This document shows, in pieces, positions 10,439 to 19,167 of a stretch of 64,000 nt of DNA. The translations under genes were made by a program, and so were the position numbers. The stretch spans positions 930,001 to 994,000 of the forward strand of contig NZ_UZAC03000001.1 in assembly GCF_900538055.1 (NCBI RefSeq), written 5' to 3'. Within the stretch, counting starts at the first letter, position 1. The number at the start of each line of letters is the position of its first letter. The DNA comes from Pasteuria penetrans (GTDB lineage Bacteria; Bacillota; Bacilli; Thermoactinomycetales; Thermoactinomycetaceae). The notes under the pieces are model-generated. The model was not told where the DNA came from. It searched no databases and was given only the letters and a program-made list of their open reading frames with translations.

Positions 10439-11128
10439 CCAGGGCGAAGGGACTCACCCCCCGAACGATCCATCGTCCTGCCTAATTTTTCCCTTTCTAC
10501 ACAGAGGAGACCCTGGGATTGTGTCCCGGTTGTGACATCGTTTACGAAAATCTGGGATTTTCTTTGTGGCGGTCCCCCACCTCCGTAGTCCGTGGGGGGT
10601 TCTCCGGATCCCGTATGGGTAGAGAGACGATTGCATCCCAAGTGTGCAGTGTCCACAAAAAAATTGGGTCCTCTTGAGCCCCTTACGCTGCCCGTGGATC
10701 CGCCCCCCGGGGATACTTTCTTACCAATGATACTATTCGTAATGGATATAAAAGGTAAAGTCCGTGGGACACTAGGAGGACAAAAAAGGGACCCTGCGGG
10801 GCCCTGACACCAAATTTGGGATGCAACCCCATTGTAGGGTCGCTACCCAGACCCCACCACGAATTCCTTCTAAATAGGGATCCCGGTTCTGAAATGGGGA
10901 ACCCTATCCAGGGCCCGTCCCTCCCCATAGGTTACGGTTTCAACGGATGAGGGCCCTACAACGTTGCCAATACCAGGTAAGGGAGAGGAAGGACCCCCCC
11001 TATGGCCCTGTCTATATAAAACGATATACCACAGTCCTAAACCACAAAAACCTATGTGTATGTAGCGTTCCCCTGCATAGGGTTCCCCTGCATAGGGCCC
11101 GTCGTCACAGAGGGGAGACGTTGATTTC
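10439..11128. other. Gene-poor stretch
   Basis: No supported gene. It contains a perfect 15-bp tandem duplication, two copies of GTTCCCCTGCATAGG at 11067-11096. Frames open here on both strands have no ribosome sites. Confidence 0.45.
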
Positions 11129-11266
11129 ATGACACGTAGGGAAATCATAAGTAGCATCCAAAACCGATGGAAGAGAGTGGAACGGGAAATCATTGGAACC
11201 CATCTTGCAAATACACCCAATCAGCACGAGGGAACTACAGTTTTTCCAACCCACAAGGACCCCTGA
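11129..11266 (+). CDS. Possible very small basic protein
   Basis: A 45-residue ORF reading MTRREIISSIQNRWKRVE at the start and ending FPTHKDP. GAGGGGAG lies about 12 nt before the ATG. Like the 10205 ORF it begins with a basic helix. It is not recognised and could be chance. Confidence 0.25.
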   Translation: MTRREIISSIQNRWKRVEREIIGTHLANTPNQHEGTTVFPTHKDP

Positions 11267-11725
11267 TCACGCGTTCCACAGCTGCGAATTCCCCCCTTCG
11301 TAACGTAAGGGGGGCCCAATATCTAATTTTTATCATAGGTCATGATTCCGGCTACGGAGAGCGAGGTCCAACTTGTGGTTGGAATGGTTCACGGACGATG
11401 GAACATATATTATGAAAGTATTTTAATTCCTAATAATTATACAATGGGTACTTATTACTAGATATATGGTATGGAACATTACATGAAAATTCATTTTTAT
11501 CGGCCGACTTGGACCCTGCATACCCTCATCGTGGAGAACTACCTACAACGCAGACCACAAGACACACGGAAAGGATGCGGAGGACCTAGAAAAACGCAAA
11601 CCAATCCAACGAGTCGCCACGGTGGATAGGATAGGGCATTGTCCCAAAAAGGGTTGAAAGAGCAAGGGAACTTCCTACAATGATAGAGGACAATCCTTTG
11701 GGGGTACAAATCGGAAATAGAAGGG
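11267..11725. other. Non-coding stretch downstream of queC
   Basis: About 460 bp with no supported gene and no clear terminator for queC. It includes AT-rich sequence around 11410-11470. Confidence 0.4.
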
Positions 11726-12418
11726 TCATGGGGAAACTAGAGGGGAACCCGCATAAGGACTGGGGTCCTCTGTGTTGCATGCGGTAAAACCCTTTCTACG
11801 TACATTACAACGATCACACTGTCCACAAGCCTCCTCTAATCCCCGATGACATGAGATCGTGAGATGATAGGGCACTTCCAACTGTAACCCCCATGCAATG
11901 ATTTCCGACTTACTGCAATGCAGGAAAGGGGAATGAATTTTCGGTGTATGTTCCCCCCGACCCGACCAAGTTGCCTCCCTCACTACAACCCGGAAAGCAT
12001 CGAGGAAGGTCGGACTACAATCCGGATCACTACTATCATCTACAACGCTGATACCCAGGTAAACTTCAGAGGCCCGAATCATCTTTGCATAAGCTATAGC
12101 ACAGGACAGAAAGACAAGATTGCGTCCCGGTACATAAGTGGGAATGCCCTCGTCACCCCTTGTCTTAGGAACAGGGCAACCCGGATCCGTCAACGCACTG
12201 GATCCCCTCTCGGTCCACAAGGGAAGCGGAATCCATCGATGCTGCTTGGCAACCCCATAATGTTCTGCCACCTCACGAGCCGCCGTAACTTCACGAGCAT
12301 GCCGCTGTCCGTAGATAAAGGTAAGCGGATACAGAGAACACCCTTCCGATTGGGCCATTCCCATACAAGTTGTAGTATTCAAACCCCCACTCAGTAAAAC
12401 AACCGCACGCTTGCTCAT
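11726..12418 (-). CDS. queC: 7-cyano-7-deazaguanine synthase with altered PP-loop
   Basis: A 230-residue QueC. The family makes preQ0 from 7-carboxy-7-deazaguanine and ammonia using ATP, on the way to queuosine in tRNA. Family features are YGQRHAREV, TYVPGRNLVFLS (94-105), PDCSPTFLDAF, and the zinc cysteines C190, C198, C201, C204. The PP-loop, normally SGG-x-D-S, reads SGGLNTTT (10-17), so the Asp is Asn and the Ser is Thr. ATG 12418 has GGGGGGAAGGA about 8 nt upstream; an in-frame ATG 24 codons earlier lacks a ribosome site. It stands alone: no queD, queE or queF is nearby. It may be active with altered kinetics or on the way to loss. Confidence 0.9.
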   Translation of the reverse strand: MSKRAVVLLSGGLNTTTCMGMAQSEGCSLYPLTFIYGQRHAREVTAAREVAEHYGVAKQHRWIPLPLWTERGSSALTDPGCPVPKTRGDEGIPTYVPGRNLVFLSCAIAYAKMIRASEVYLGISVVDDSSDPDCSPTFLDAFRVVVREATWSGRGEHTPKIHSPFLHCSKSEIIAWGLQLEVPYHLTISCHRGLEEACGQCDRCNVRRKGFTACNTEDPSPYAGSPLVSP

Positions 12419-13433
12419 CTCCTGTTCCTTCCCCCCATTGAGAAAATCCAACCTAAAAAGAATAGAAAAAACGACCCCGGGGCGACTCAAAAAAACCGGA
12501 AACCATCACATACAAAGACCGCCTATGAAATATACACTAGCAACCCAACGAATCCGAAAAAACACATCCAGAGCCTTCGTGCAAACACTCCAGCATGCAT
12601 TCCCTATCAATTAGCTATTTCCCTACCCCCACAATGAGGAATGGACGAAATAGTATCGTAATGATGATCGTTGCGGAATCTTTGCCCCGGGGGCAGAGAG
12701 TTCCTCACCCGGAGATGTTCAGGAATTCCATAGAGAAAAACTTCGGGATGGGTACAGGGACCTTAATTTTCATCAACACACCTGCAAAATAAGCACTATC
12801 TACAGAAAATAAAGAAAAATCGTTGAAATCCCCCTATCCGTTCGGTACAGGAAAAAGCTAGATGAACAGAGGAGGGTCCTTTACCAGGAAAATTTTGAAG
12901 GGCACATACCCCACGAATCCTACCTCTGAAATTCGGGGACTCATGGGTATCTCACCCTATAGAAAATAATGGGAAATAGGGCGGATATTTCCCTCTTTCG
13001 AATGAATCATAACCCGAAATGGGTATAAAGAACAAGATGAGAAAAAGATCCTGGGACACTATGATCATCAGCATCCATAAATGACAGTATATATAATTAT
13101 ATTAGATAAGAGTATGTTGAATAAAACGTTGTGAAAGTGGCAGTATCCCGTCGGGGGTGTGAATTTATGAACAGGGTCTTTGAGGGATATTTCCCCCTAT
13201 TCTGGGGGCAGCATCCGAATGGGTGTGTGCATTCATAAAACCATCATTTCAGCTAAACCCCCCACAAGAAAAAAAACATGGAATGCACCGGGGTGAAGGT
13301 GAGTCCGCGGGCATCGATTTTCTCATTGTATTGAATATTTTATCAGGAAGGTACCCTGACCTCGAATGGTTGGGTTCATCCCAATAAAGCATATGTATAC
13401 CATGAAGTACTATTTCATACCAAGTACATAGGA
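12419..13433. other. Non-coding stretch with two dispersed repeat motifs
   Basis: About 1 kb without a supported gene. It contains two copies of the GGCAGCATCC-type dispersed motif (about 13139-13165 and 13204-13231) in plus orientation. I see no preQ1 riboswitch in the DNA just upstream of queC. Confidence 0.45.
13139..13231 (+). repeat. Two copies of dispersed GGCAGCATCC/GGGTGTG motif
   Basis: The first copy reads GGCAGTATCCCG then GGGGGTGTGAATTTATGAAC. The second, 65 bp on, reads GGCAGCATCC then GGGTGTGTGCATTC. Further copies occur at about 16062-16085 (minus), 18343-18372 (minus), 18716-18741 (plus), 19426-19456 (minus), 19936-19967 (minus) and 63234-63270 (minus, diverged). All lie in accessory or intergenic DNA. 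Confidence 0.6.
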
Positions 13434-13453
13434 AAGGGCCATTCGCACCCCTC

Positions 13454-13481
13454 TTGACATAATTTTTAATATTGTTATAGA
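13454..13481 (+). promoter_or_regulatory. Probable vegetative promoter for the tandem secreted-protein genes
   Basis: TTGACA at 13454-13459 and TATAGA at 13476-13481 are separated by 16 bp of AT-rich sequence. The pair is framed by an 8-bp inverted repeat, CATTCGCA (13440-13447) and TGCGAATG (13484-13491), which could be an operator or chance. The ATG of the first secreted protein lies about 165 nt downstream. A GAGGAGG at 13491-13497 has no ORF behind it. Confidence 0.55.
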
Positions 13482-13646
13482 ATTGCGAATGAGGAGGTGG
13501 AATCCTGCAAGAGAGGAAAATTTCCGGCCGGAATCCTTAAGATTGCAGATGGAATCTGATGGTGAGAATGGCTGCGGCTCAATGATGAGAATATATCGAA
13601 TGATCTTTTCTGCATTGGGTTAGCAAACAGAAGGAGTGTGCAATCT

Positions 13647-14249
13647 ATGGATATATCACGAAAGTGGCATACGAGGGCTGCTGTTGGTCTTGTTTTATCC
13701 AGTGTGCTCGGTTCATTGGTATCAACCCAAGTTTCCTTGGCCGACGTTAGAACCCATTCCTCCTCACAATCCCTCCAACATGTGGATGAGCCATGGCGTT
13801 GCGGTGATCATGGAGATTCCCTTTGGGCGGGGGATATTAGAAAAACCGAGAACGGTAAGGGGTTCAAGTTATACTACGATACTTTGTCCTATAAGACAAA
13901 GGCATGCAAAGCGGACCATATGAGGATGGGGGGTATAGTGGCTACCCCAAGGTTTTCCTTTGTTAATTATAAAGAGGAAAATGGTAAGAGCATGGGATTG
14001 AGTTATGATCTTGTGTACGAAATGAGTGAGGGTGTTTCTGTTGAGAAAGCGGAATATGCAGAAGCACATAGGGAGGGACTACATCTCACCCTTCGTGTCT
14101 CCGATGGGAGGAAGTTGAGAGAGCTTAGGAGGACGATGAATTTGGAGGGAGCTCCCCCGGGATTTGAAAAGGGCCAGATATTTTCGATCAAGGGAAAGAT
14201 CGTGTATGTTGTATATCCCGTTAGTAAGGGTTTCCCTGTGTGGAGATAG
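13647..14249 (+). CDS. Secreted protein, family unknown (paralog 1)
   Basis: A 200-residue protein. The signal peptide is visible: basic MDISRKWHTR, a hydrophobic stretch (AAVGLVLSSVLGSLVSTQVS), and a likely cleavage near SLA-D around residue 33. The mature part has an early Cys pair context (WRCGDHG, KACKADH) and alternating strand-like segments (GGIVATPRFSFVNYK, LSYDLVYEMSEGVSVE), ending YVVYPVSKGFPVWR. It is about 55-60% similar to the next gene downstream. ATG 13647 has AAGGAG 10 nt upstream; the GTG at 13638 is too close to that site. I do not recognise the fold. A secreted effector or envelope protein is possible. Confidence 0.8.
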   Translation: MDISRKWHTRAAVGLVLSSVLGSLVSTQVSLADVRTHSSSQSLQHVDEPWRCGDHGDSLWAGDIRKTENGKGFKLYYDTLSYKTKACKADHMRMGGIVATPRFSFVNYKEENGKSMGLSYDLVYEMSEGVSVEKAEYAEAHREGLHLTLRVSDGRKLRELRRTMNLEGAPPGFEKGQIFSIKGKIVYVVYPVSKGFPVWR

Positions 14250-14668
14250 GAAATAGATAGTTAGTGGAAGATATCCGCTGGAGTGGCCTTGTAGATACTC
14301 TGTATTTTTTCGGAGTTCGTTATATGTTAGGGTTGCATCCCCAATTTCATGTCGGGGCTTCCAGAGGGTCTCCCCCTTGTCCTCCCTGTGTTATCTGATG
14401 ATCCATCCCTGAATCTATTTTTTGTTCATTTTTTTCAATATAATATTTTATAAAATTTATTTTAGTAAAAATATATATGCCTGTCATAGGACACCCTCTG
14501 ATATCAACGCAACCCCTGTATGGAGCGTGAATGGGGGGAGCTATTCCTTCCTCTCTTTGGATCCATGGGGGGGAAATCAAGGATCGTTTGGACATAGTTT
14601 TCTAAAGTTATGATATAAAGTTACGGTGGGGGATCCATCCCTCTAGAAAAGGAAGGGGTGTACGATTC
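14250..14668. other. Spacer between the tandem secreted-protein genes
   Basis: About 420 bp, AT-rich in the middle (14415-14480). No gene is supported. The immediate upstream part of the second paralog carries GGAAGGGG about 11 nt before its ATG. Confidence 0.4.
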
Positions 14669-15442
14669 ATGAGTATATGGGTAACACGAAAATGGCATAT
14701 GAAGGTTGGTCTTGTTTTGTCCGGGGTGCTCGGTCCATTGGTATCAACCCAAATTTCCTTGGCCAATACCAATGCTGGAACTGATTCCCCCTCACAATCG
14801 CTTCCGCGTATGGATGAGCCGTGGCGTTGCGGTGATCATGGGGAGACCCTTTCGGCTTCACCTACTAGAGAGACCAGGGAGGGTAGAGGGTTTAGGTTAT
14901 ACTATGGCGGTATCTTGTCCGGCAAGACTGAAACATGTGGAACGGACCCTATAAAAATAGGGGGTATAGTGGCTACTCCGAGTGTTTCCTTTGTTAGTTA
15001 CAAGGAGGAGAAGGGTAAAAGAACAGGAATAAGTTATGATCTTGTCTACGAGATGAATGAGGGTGTTTCTGTCGAGGGAGCGGAGTACGTAGATCGGTAC
15101 AACCAGGAGGGGCTACTCCGTGGGGAGCTACAGCTCGTCCTCCGTGTCTCCGATAAAGAGAAGTTGAAAGAGCTTGGGAAGACTATGAATTGGGAGGGGG
15201 CTCCCCCGGGGTTTGAGAAAGGCCAGGTATCTTCAATCGAAGGGGATACTGTGCACGTTGCATATCCCATTCGCAAGGACTTTCCTGTGTGGGGAGATCG
15301 GCGGATTGAGAACACCAACCCTGTCTCCGATGAGAGTCTGACCCGTACTGGCAAGGGCAAGGATAGTACAACGGAAACACCACCCGGAGGGATCACTGGA
15401 ACCCAAGAGCAACCCCCCTCGGATCGGGATAGGACCCCATAG
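14669..15442 (+). CDS. Secreted protein, family unknown (paralog 2, longer tail)
   Basis: A 257-residue paralog of the preceding protein. The signal peptide begins MSIWVTRKWHMKVGLVLSG, and the same PWRCGDHG, GGIVATPSVSFVSYKEE, SYDLVYEMNEGVSVE and GAPPGFEKGQ motifs follow in the same order. It differs by a ~60-residue hydrophilic C-terminal extension (from about GDRRIENTNPV) rich in Thr, Ser, Gly and Pro, which looks disordered. Cys pairs are conserved, so a disulfide in the exported form is plausible. Start ATG 14669 has a GGAAGGGG site. Tandem duplication followed by divergence is the simplest history; the function is unknown. Confidence 0.8.
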   Translation: MSIWVTRKWHMKVGLVLSGVLGPLVSTQISLANTNAGTDSPSQSLPRMDEPWRCGDHGETLSASPTRETREGRGFRLYYGGILSGKTETCGTDPIKIGGIVATPSVSFVSYKEEKGKRTGISYDLVYEMNEGVSVEGAEYVDRYNQEGLLRGELQLVLRVSDKEKLKELGKTMNWEGAPPGFEKGQVSSIEGDTVHVAYPIRKDFPVWGDRRIENTNPVSDESLTRTGKGKDSTTETPPGGITGTQEQPPSDRDRTP

Positions 15443-15913
15443 ACAGTCTGAAAATTGGGATTGGATGGGAAATTCGTATGACAATTCTACGGTAGGGTTG
15501 GCTGAGACGCCAGCCCTACCTTGCGTGAATCAGGGGGATTCGTAGGGCAAACTATGGGAGGAAAGCACGGAGAAAAGCGCAATCAATCTCGAAACAAGGG
15601 TATCCTTTCTGGAAGGAACCCTTTGTGCGCAAAACCCTTCTCCTCAGGGGTTGGGAAGCACACAATCCGGCAAATTTACATTCTCCATAATTGTACCCGC
15701 TCTAGGAGATCGTTCTCCATTTTTTTATCACAAATAGGGGCCGGTAAGGCGGTATAAGTAGTGTGGTTCATCAATCCATATCCCCCTCTATTCCATAAAA
15801 TTTTCAATTTTTACGGAATAGTATAACAGAAAAATAAACAAAAAGAAAATGGAAATTAATTACCATTTTTAACGAATTAGGTTTAACGAATTAGGATGGG
15901 TCAAGTACTATAG
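15443..15913. other. Intergenic region after the secreted-protein pair
   Basis: No supported gene. It holds the hairpin listed at 15491-15520 and an AT-rich stretch at about 15790-15900 leading into the left inverted repeat. A 78-codon frame at 15521-15757 has no ribosome site or protein-like pattern. Confidence 0.4.
15491..15520 (+). terminator. Hairpin downstream of the second secreted protein
   Basis: A 12-bp stem, GGTAGGGTTGGC with GCCAGCCCTACC (one G-T pair), and a 6-nt loop, about 50 bp after the stop at 15442. The following sequence has only TTG, not a proper T-run, so it may be a weak or factor-aided terminator. Confidence 0.5.
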
Positions 15914-16085
15914 TGACATAGGTAAAAAAGGGGGGGAAGAGCTAGAAAACCAAAATATACGTTTTATATTTTAATATAGTAAATTTATTTTATATAGCAG
16001 TCCATGGGGGAAGCACCTCAAATGGGGGGAAATCCTCCCCCAAAAACCCTGTTCAGAAATTCACACCCCCAACGGGATGCTGCCG
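15914..16085. repeat. Left inverted repeat (~172 bp)
   Basis: The reverse complement of this segment matches 18715-18886 with only a handful of differences. Both carry the GGCAGCATCCCGTTGGGGGT motif at the inner (left copy) or outer-left end (right copy), an AT-rich core (TATATAAAATAAATTTACTA), and a GGTTTTCTAGCTCTTCCCCC segment. Confidence 0.8.
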
Positions 16086-16413
16086 AGAATCCAAATCTAG
16101 GCAGATATAAACACAGAAACCTACCACGATACATTCGGTCTATCGAACCATGGTTCAACCCTCACTCCTGATACTGAATCCCCAGGTCCGATATACGGCC
16201 AAGATCCAGAAAATCAACGGGGATATCACCGATTTTTGAATAGTGATACTTATAGGCATAAATCAGAGGGGGGTTGTTTGCACCCCTCCAGTAGGCATTA
16301 AAGTCCGGGGGCCCTTGAACGGCCAACCAGCGTCACCCATACTTTTGAACTGACACCTCATTGAAAAACCAAAATTCATTATGTTTTCCAATCGAACACC
16401 ATGATCATTACAA
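16086..16413. other. Spacer inside the inverted-repeat segment
   Basis: About 330 bp without a gene. It contains a short sequence (CACCCATACTTTTG...TGACACC, near 16335-16360) that recurs near 29410-29440, so it is another dispersed element. Confidence 0.45.
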
Positions 16414-17412
16414 TTAAACCATAAAATTATGGTACATATGCAACACTATAGAAAACCATATGGAATAGCGGCGTGCAATCCATCCAAGGAACAGTGAATC
16501 AAGAAAAACAATAAAAAGATCGTGCCAATCATACTGCACATGTTTCAGAGTAAACAAAATACTGGTAATCCAAATACCCACACGCGGCTGGAGGGCGCCC
16601 CGAAAAAACAACTCTTCCCAAATCCCCGGTCCAATTGTTACTGCTATAAGAGCCGGCCAATCCAATGATGGGATCGGAGGATTACTAGATTTATATGAAA
16701 ATAAATATAAAAATAAAAAATAATATGTTTTTGATATTAAAAAATCATACCCTATTTTAGAGAGACAAACCCCCAAAGAATCTATTACTGTGGGTTTTCT
16801 ATTCAGTCCTAACCGAACTAGCATTTCCCCCCAGTTACGAGTAACACCAGCACCTAAAGCATACACAACAAGTAATACTTTTTGGCAACATGTAAGCAAT
16901 ACAACCTGACCATCCACAATCCAATCCAAATATTCATAAATGGTATTTGGGTAGAAGGACTTTACGCATATAAAATCAATGAAACAGGAAAACACCCACC
17001 ATACCAAGATGCGATGAAGGTATCGCTGGGGATTGAGTCGCAATTGGGATAGTATATACGATCGAAACGAAGGCCACACAAAAAATATACCTAATGATGA
17101 GTACAGAATAATGAGGCCACAAAGAGAGAGCTGCTCAGGGACTGGTAAATAGAAAAGATGGGCAGGTAATGACCATTTCTCGATAACAGGTATAAACTTA
17201 GTGGATACATAGTGTACCACCCAAACACCATATAGTACCGCTAAGAAAATGTCCACTACCCTACCCCATCTTTGGAGTGATTCCCAACAGGAACTATCCT
17301 TCAACACCACTGTATGCTGATAGTAAACACGATCGAATCGTACAACAAACAAAACAAGTAACACCTCAAGCAACATTCTTCCTAAAAGATCTATTGTAAT
17401 ATTCTGAGACAA
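16414..17412 (-). CDS. CPBP-family intramembrane metalloprotease
   Basis: A 332-residue membrane protein with about eight hydrophobic segments and, near the C-terminus, the CPBP (CAAX protease/bacteriocin-processing, Abi) motifs: E266-E267 with R271 (EELFFRG), H291 (FTLKH), and H325/H328. Members are integral membrane proteases; some process peptides or give self-immunity to bacteriocins. TTG 17412 has GGAGG 6 nt upstream, a good start. The AT-rich codon use differs from the housekeeping genes. It sits between inverted repeats with an exported protein and a small membrane ORF, which suggests a horizontally acquired cassette. Its substrate is unknown. Confidence 0.85.
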   Translation of the reverse strand: MSQNITIDLLGRMLLEVLLVLFVVRFDRVYYQHTVVLKDSSCWESLQRWGRVVDIFLAVLYGVWVVHYVSTKFIPVIEKWSLPAHLFYLPVPEQLSLCGLIILYSSLGIFFVWPSFRSYILSQLRLNPQRYLHRILVWWVFSCFIDFICVKSFYPNTIYEYLDWIVDGQVVLLTCCQKVLLVVYALGAGVTRNWGEMLVRLGLNRKPTVIDSLGVCLSKIGYDFLISKTYYFLFLYLFSYKSSNPPIPSLDWPALIAVTIGPGIWEELFFRGALQPRVGIWITSILFTLKHVQYDWHDLFIVFLDSLFLGWIARRYSIWFSIVLHMYHNFMV

Positions 17413-17646
17413 TATAAACCTCCGTATTTCTGCACTATTCTCCCAGAATTAGTCCCTTTTTCAAACCCGGACCAGGTCTCTAGATCCCCAGGTTGTAAAA
17501 AATGCAATGGTTCTTGCGTTAGCAATCCTTTGAATCAAAGGGAAAAGGGAAGGTATTCATGTAGATCCCTCACGCTACAAAGGAACGCACCAGCCCCAAA
17601 TAACAGTATATAAACTACATGAAAACGAAGGAATCCAGAGGGTCCA

Positions 17647-17844
17647 TTATGATAATTCAAAACAAAGCGTCTTCAGCAACATAACAAATCCGTTCATTTG
17701 CAAAGGGCCTAAAACAAAATAACCCTTTCCCTTGGGGTAAATAACTCCGAAAAGTGCCCCGGAAACAATGAATGCCATGGCCCAGAGATAAACGAAAAAA
17801 TCGTGAGGTCGCCTATCGAAGTGAAAGATAGCAACCCCATACAA
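17647..17844 (-). CDS. Possible small membrane protein
   Basis: A 65-residue frame with two hydrophobic stretches (FFVYLWAMAFIVSGALFGVIY and FVLGPLQMNGFVMLLKTL, roughly). The TTG start follows GGAAGGGGGG by about 13 nt, longer than usual. It lies 55 bp after the exported-protein gene in the same orientation. It is not recognised; it may be a fragment of a larger membrane protein. Confidence 0.35.
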   Translation of the reverse strand: MYGVAIFHFDRRPHDFFVYLWAMAFIVSGALFGVIYPKGKGYFVLGPLQMNGFVMLLKTLCFELS

Positions 17845-17898
17845 CTATGTTGGCAGACCCCCCCTTCCTGGTTTGAAAACTACCTCCTTCGAAGATCT

Positions 17899-18258
17899 CT
17901 AGGACCGGACGCCCCGAAAGGTCTTTTCGGATGAACCATCCCGATATCTCTTCTCTGTCTCACAACCGGCGGACCAAAGTGTAACTCCCGTTAGAACTAG
18001 ACCAGCGAGTACTGGTACCAATCGCTTAGAACGCTTATGTGTTTTTTCTCCTGGATTCCCTTCAGACATACCGGTAAAGGGCCGTTCAGAACCCGACAAA
18101 ACGTCTTCCTGACGATTTTCCCCTGTCATAGATCCTATACCCATAGTTTCCCCCGCAACAGACACCTGCCCAACGTTTGTTGTAAACGACCCTAGCATAA
18201 GAAAGGAGCACGCAACAGTAATAACCGTCCCTCTAATACGGGTACCTTTAGTCAACAC
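17899..18258 (-). CDS. Exported protein with C-terminal hydrophobic segment
   Basis: A 119-residue protein starting at GTG 18258, chosen because AAGGGTGG lies 9 nt upstream; the open frame extends further into a dispersed repeat with no ribosome site. The N-terminus is a signal peptide (basic LTKGTRIRG, then TVITVACSFLMLGSF). The middle is hydrophilic, and a second hydrophobic stretch (RLVPVLAGLVLTGVTLW) is followed by SAGCETEKRYRDGSSEK. It may be a small surface protein held by its C-terminal membrane segment. No family recognised. It lies inside the inverted-repeat segment, upstream of the small membrane ORF and the CPBP protease on the same strand. Confidence 0.5.
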   Translation of the reverse strand: MLTKGTRIRGTVITVACSFLMLGSFTTNVGQVSVAGETMGIGSMTGENRQEDVLSGSERPFTGMSEGNPGEKTHKRSKRLVPVLAGLVLTGVTLWSAGCETEKRYRDGSSEKTFRGVRS

Positions 18259-18714
18259 TAAACTCAACCACCCTTTACACATCAGTATTTGAATATCACC
18301 GGGCTCGAAAATGGGGGTAAAATCCCACCTGAAAACCCCGTCCAATCCACTTACACTCACACCCACAACGGAATGCTGCCCAAAATCTAGTCGGTGTCAA
18401 TCGATGTCAGATTTTACCTTGTCCCCAAGAAAAAACGAACCAACCACAAAAAATTGTAACTTATCTGATAAATGAAGATCAACCCCCAGCAAAACAAGTA
18501 GAGGGTGGCTAACGAAAGGTGTATATGTTTTTATTTAAATAGAGTTTATACAATATTTTATTATATAATTCTATTTTTATTCATATCGGTTGTTTCTTTA
18601 TATATTCAATATGAATTTATATTTCAAGAATATTGCTTTCTCCGGTCCCGTAGTTGACGGGGTTTCGACTCTCATATAGTGTTCTTTCGCCCATGAGTGG
18701 TTTACCCTTTGTAC
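18259..18714. other. Spacer with one dispersed repeat
   Basis: About 450 bp. A minus-strand GGCAGCATTCCGTTGTGGGT-type motif occurs at 18343-18372, about 85 bp upstream of the exported-protein start. The stretch 18530-18620 is AT-rich. No gene is supported. Confidence 0.45.
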
Positions 18715-18886
18715 CGGCAGCATCCCGTTGGGGGTGTGAATTTCTGAACAGGGCTTTTGGGGGAGTATTTCCCCCCATTTGAGGTGCTCCTCCCATGGAC
18801 TACTATATAAAATAAATTTACTATATTAAAATATAAAAAGTATATTTTGGTTTTCTAGCTCTTCCCCCCCTTTTTTACCTATGTGA
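18715..18886. repeat. Right inverted repeat (~172 bp)
   Basis: Partner of 15914-16085 in opposite orientation, near-identical over the whole length. The two bound a segment of about 2.6 kb carrying three minus-strand genes. The end of this repeat runs directly into a transposase-like remnant. Confidence 0.8.
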
Positions 18887-19167
18887 CCTATGCAGTTGGC
18901 ATGAGGATCTGCGAGGATTATAAAGAAGTGGACCCGAAAACGGTAAAAGTATTGCGAAAGGGCCTGCGAGATATCACCATCCACCTCGGACACGACCTTA
19001 CCCATCAGAAGTCGAATCGGAGTACCAACATCCTGGAGAATTTAAACGGTAATTTAAAACATATTACGAACAAAGCTCGCTGCTATCCTGATGACAGGGC
19101 TGCTTATCGGATATCCACCCTCTTCTGTCTCCGTGATCACCAAAAACGGCAGGAAACAACGGACTAG
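18883..19167 (+). pseudogene. Transposase-like C-terminal remnant
   Basis: A 94-codon frame without a ribosome site, beginning at the edge of the right inverted repeat. It contains SNRSTNILENLNGNLKHI, resembling the T-N-x-x-E-x-x-N motif near the C-terminus of several DDE transposases (IS256-like and related), then basic residues and a stretch ending LRDHQKRQETTD. The N-terminal part of a transposase is absent. The family assignment is weak; I base it on this motif and the repeat context. Confidence 0.4.

Noticed and set aside
12419-12600. preQ1 riboswitch before queC
   Set aside because: No recognisable preQ1 aptamer sequence in the 150 bp upstream of the start.
18640-18720. Possible tmRNA-like sequence (GGGGTTTCGACTC)
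   Set aside because: Only a short resemblance to the tmRNA start; no matching 3' tRNA-like end was found nearby.
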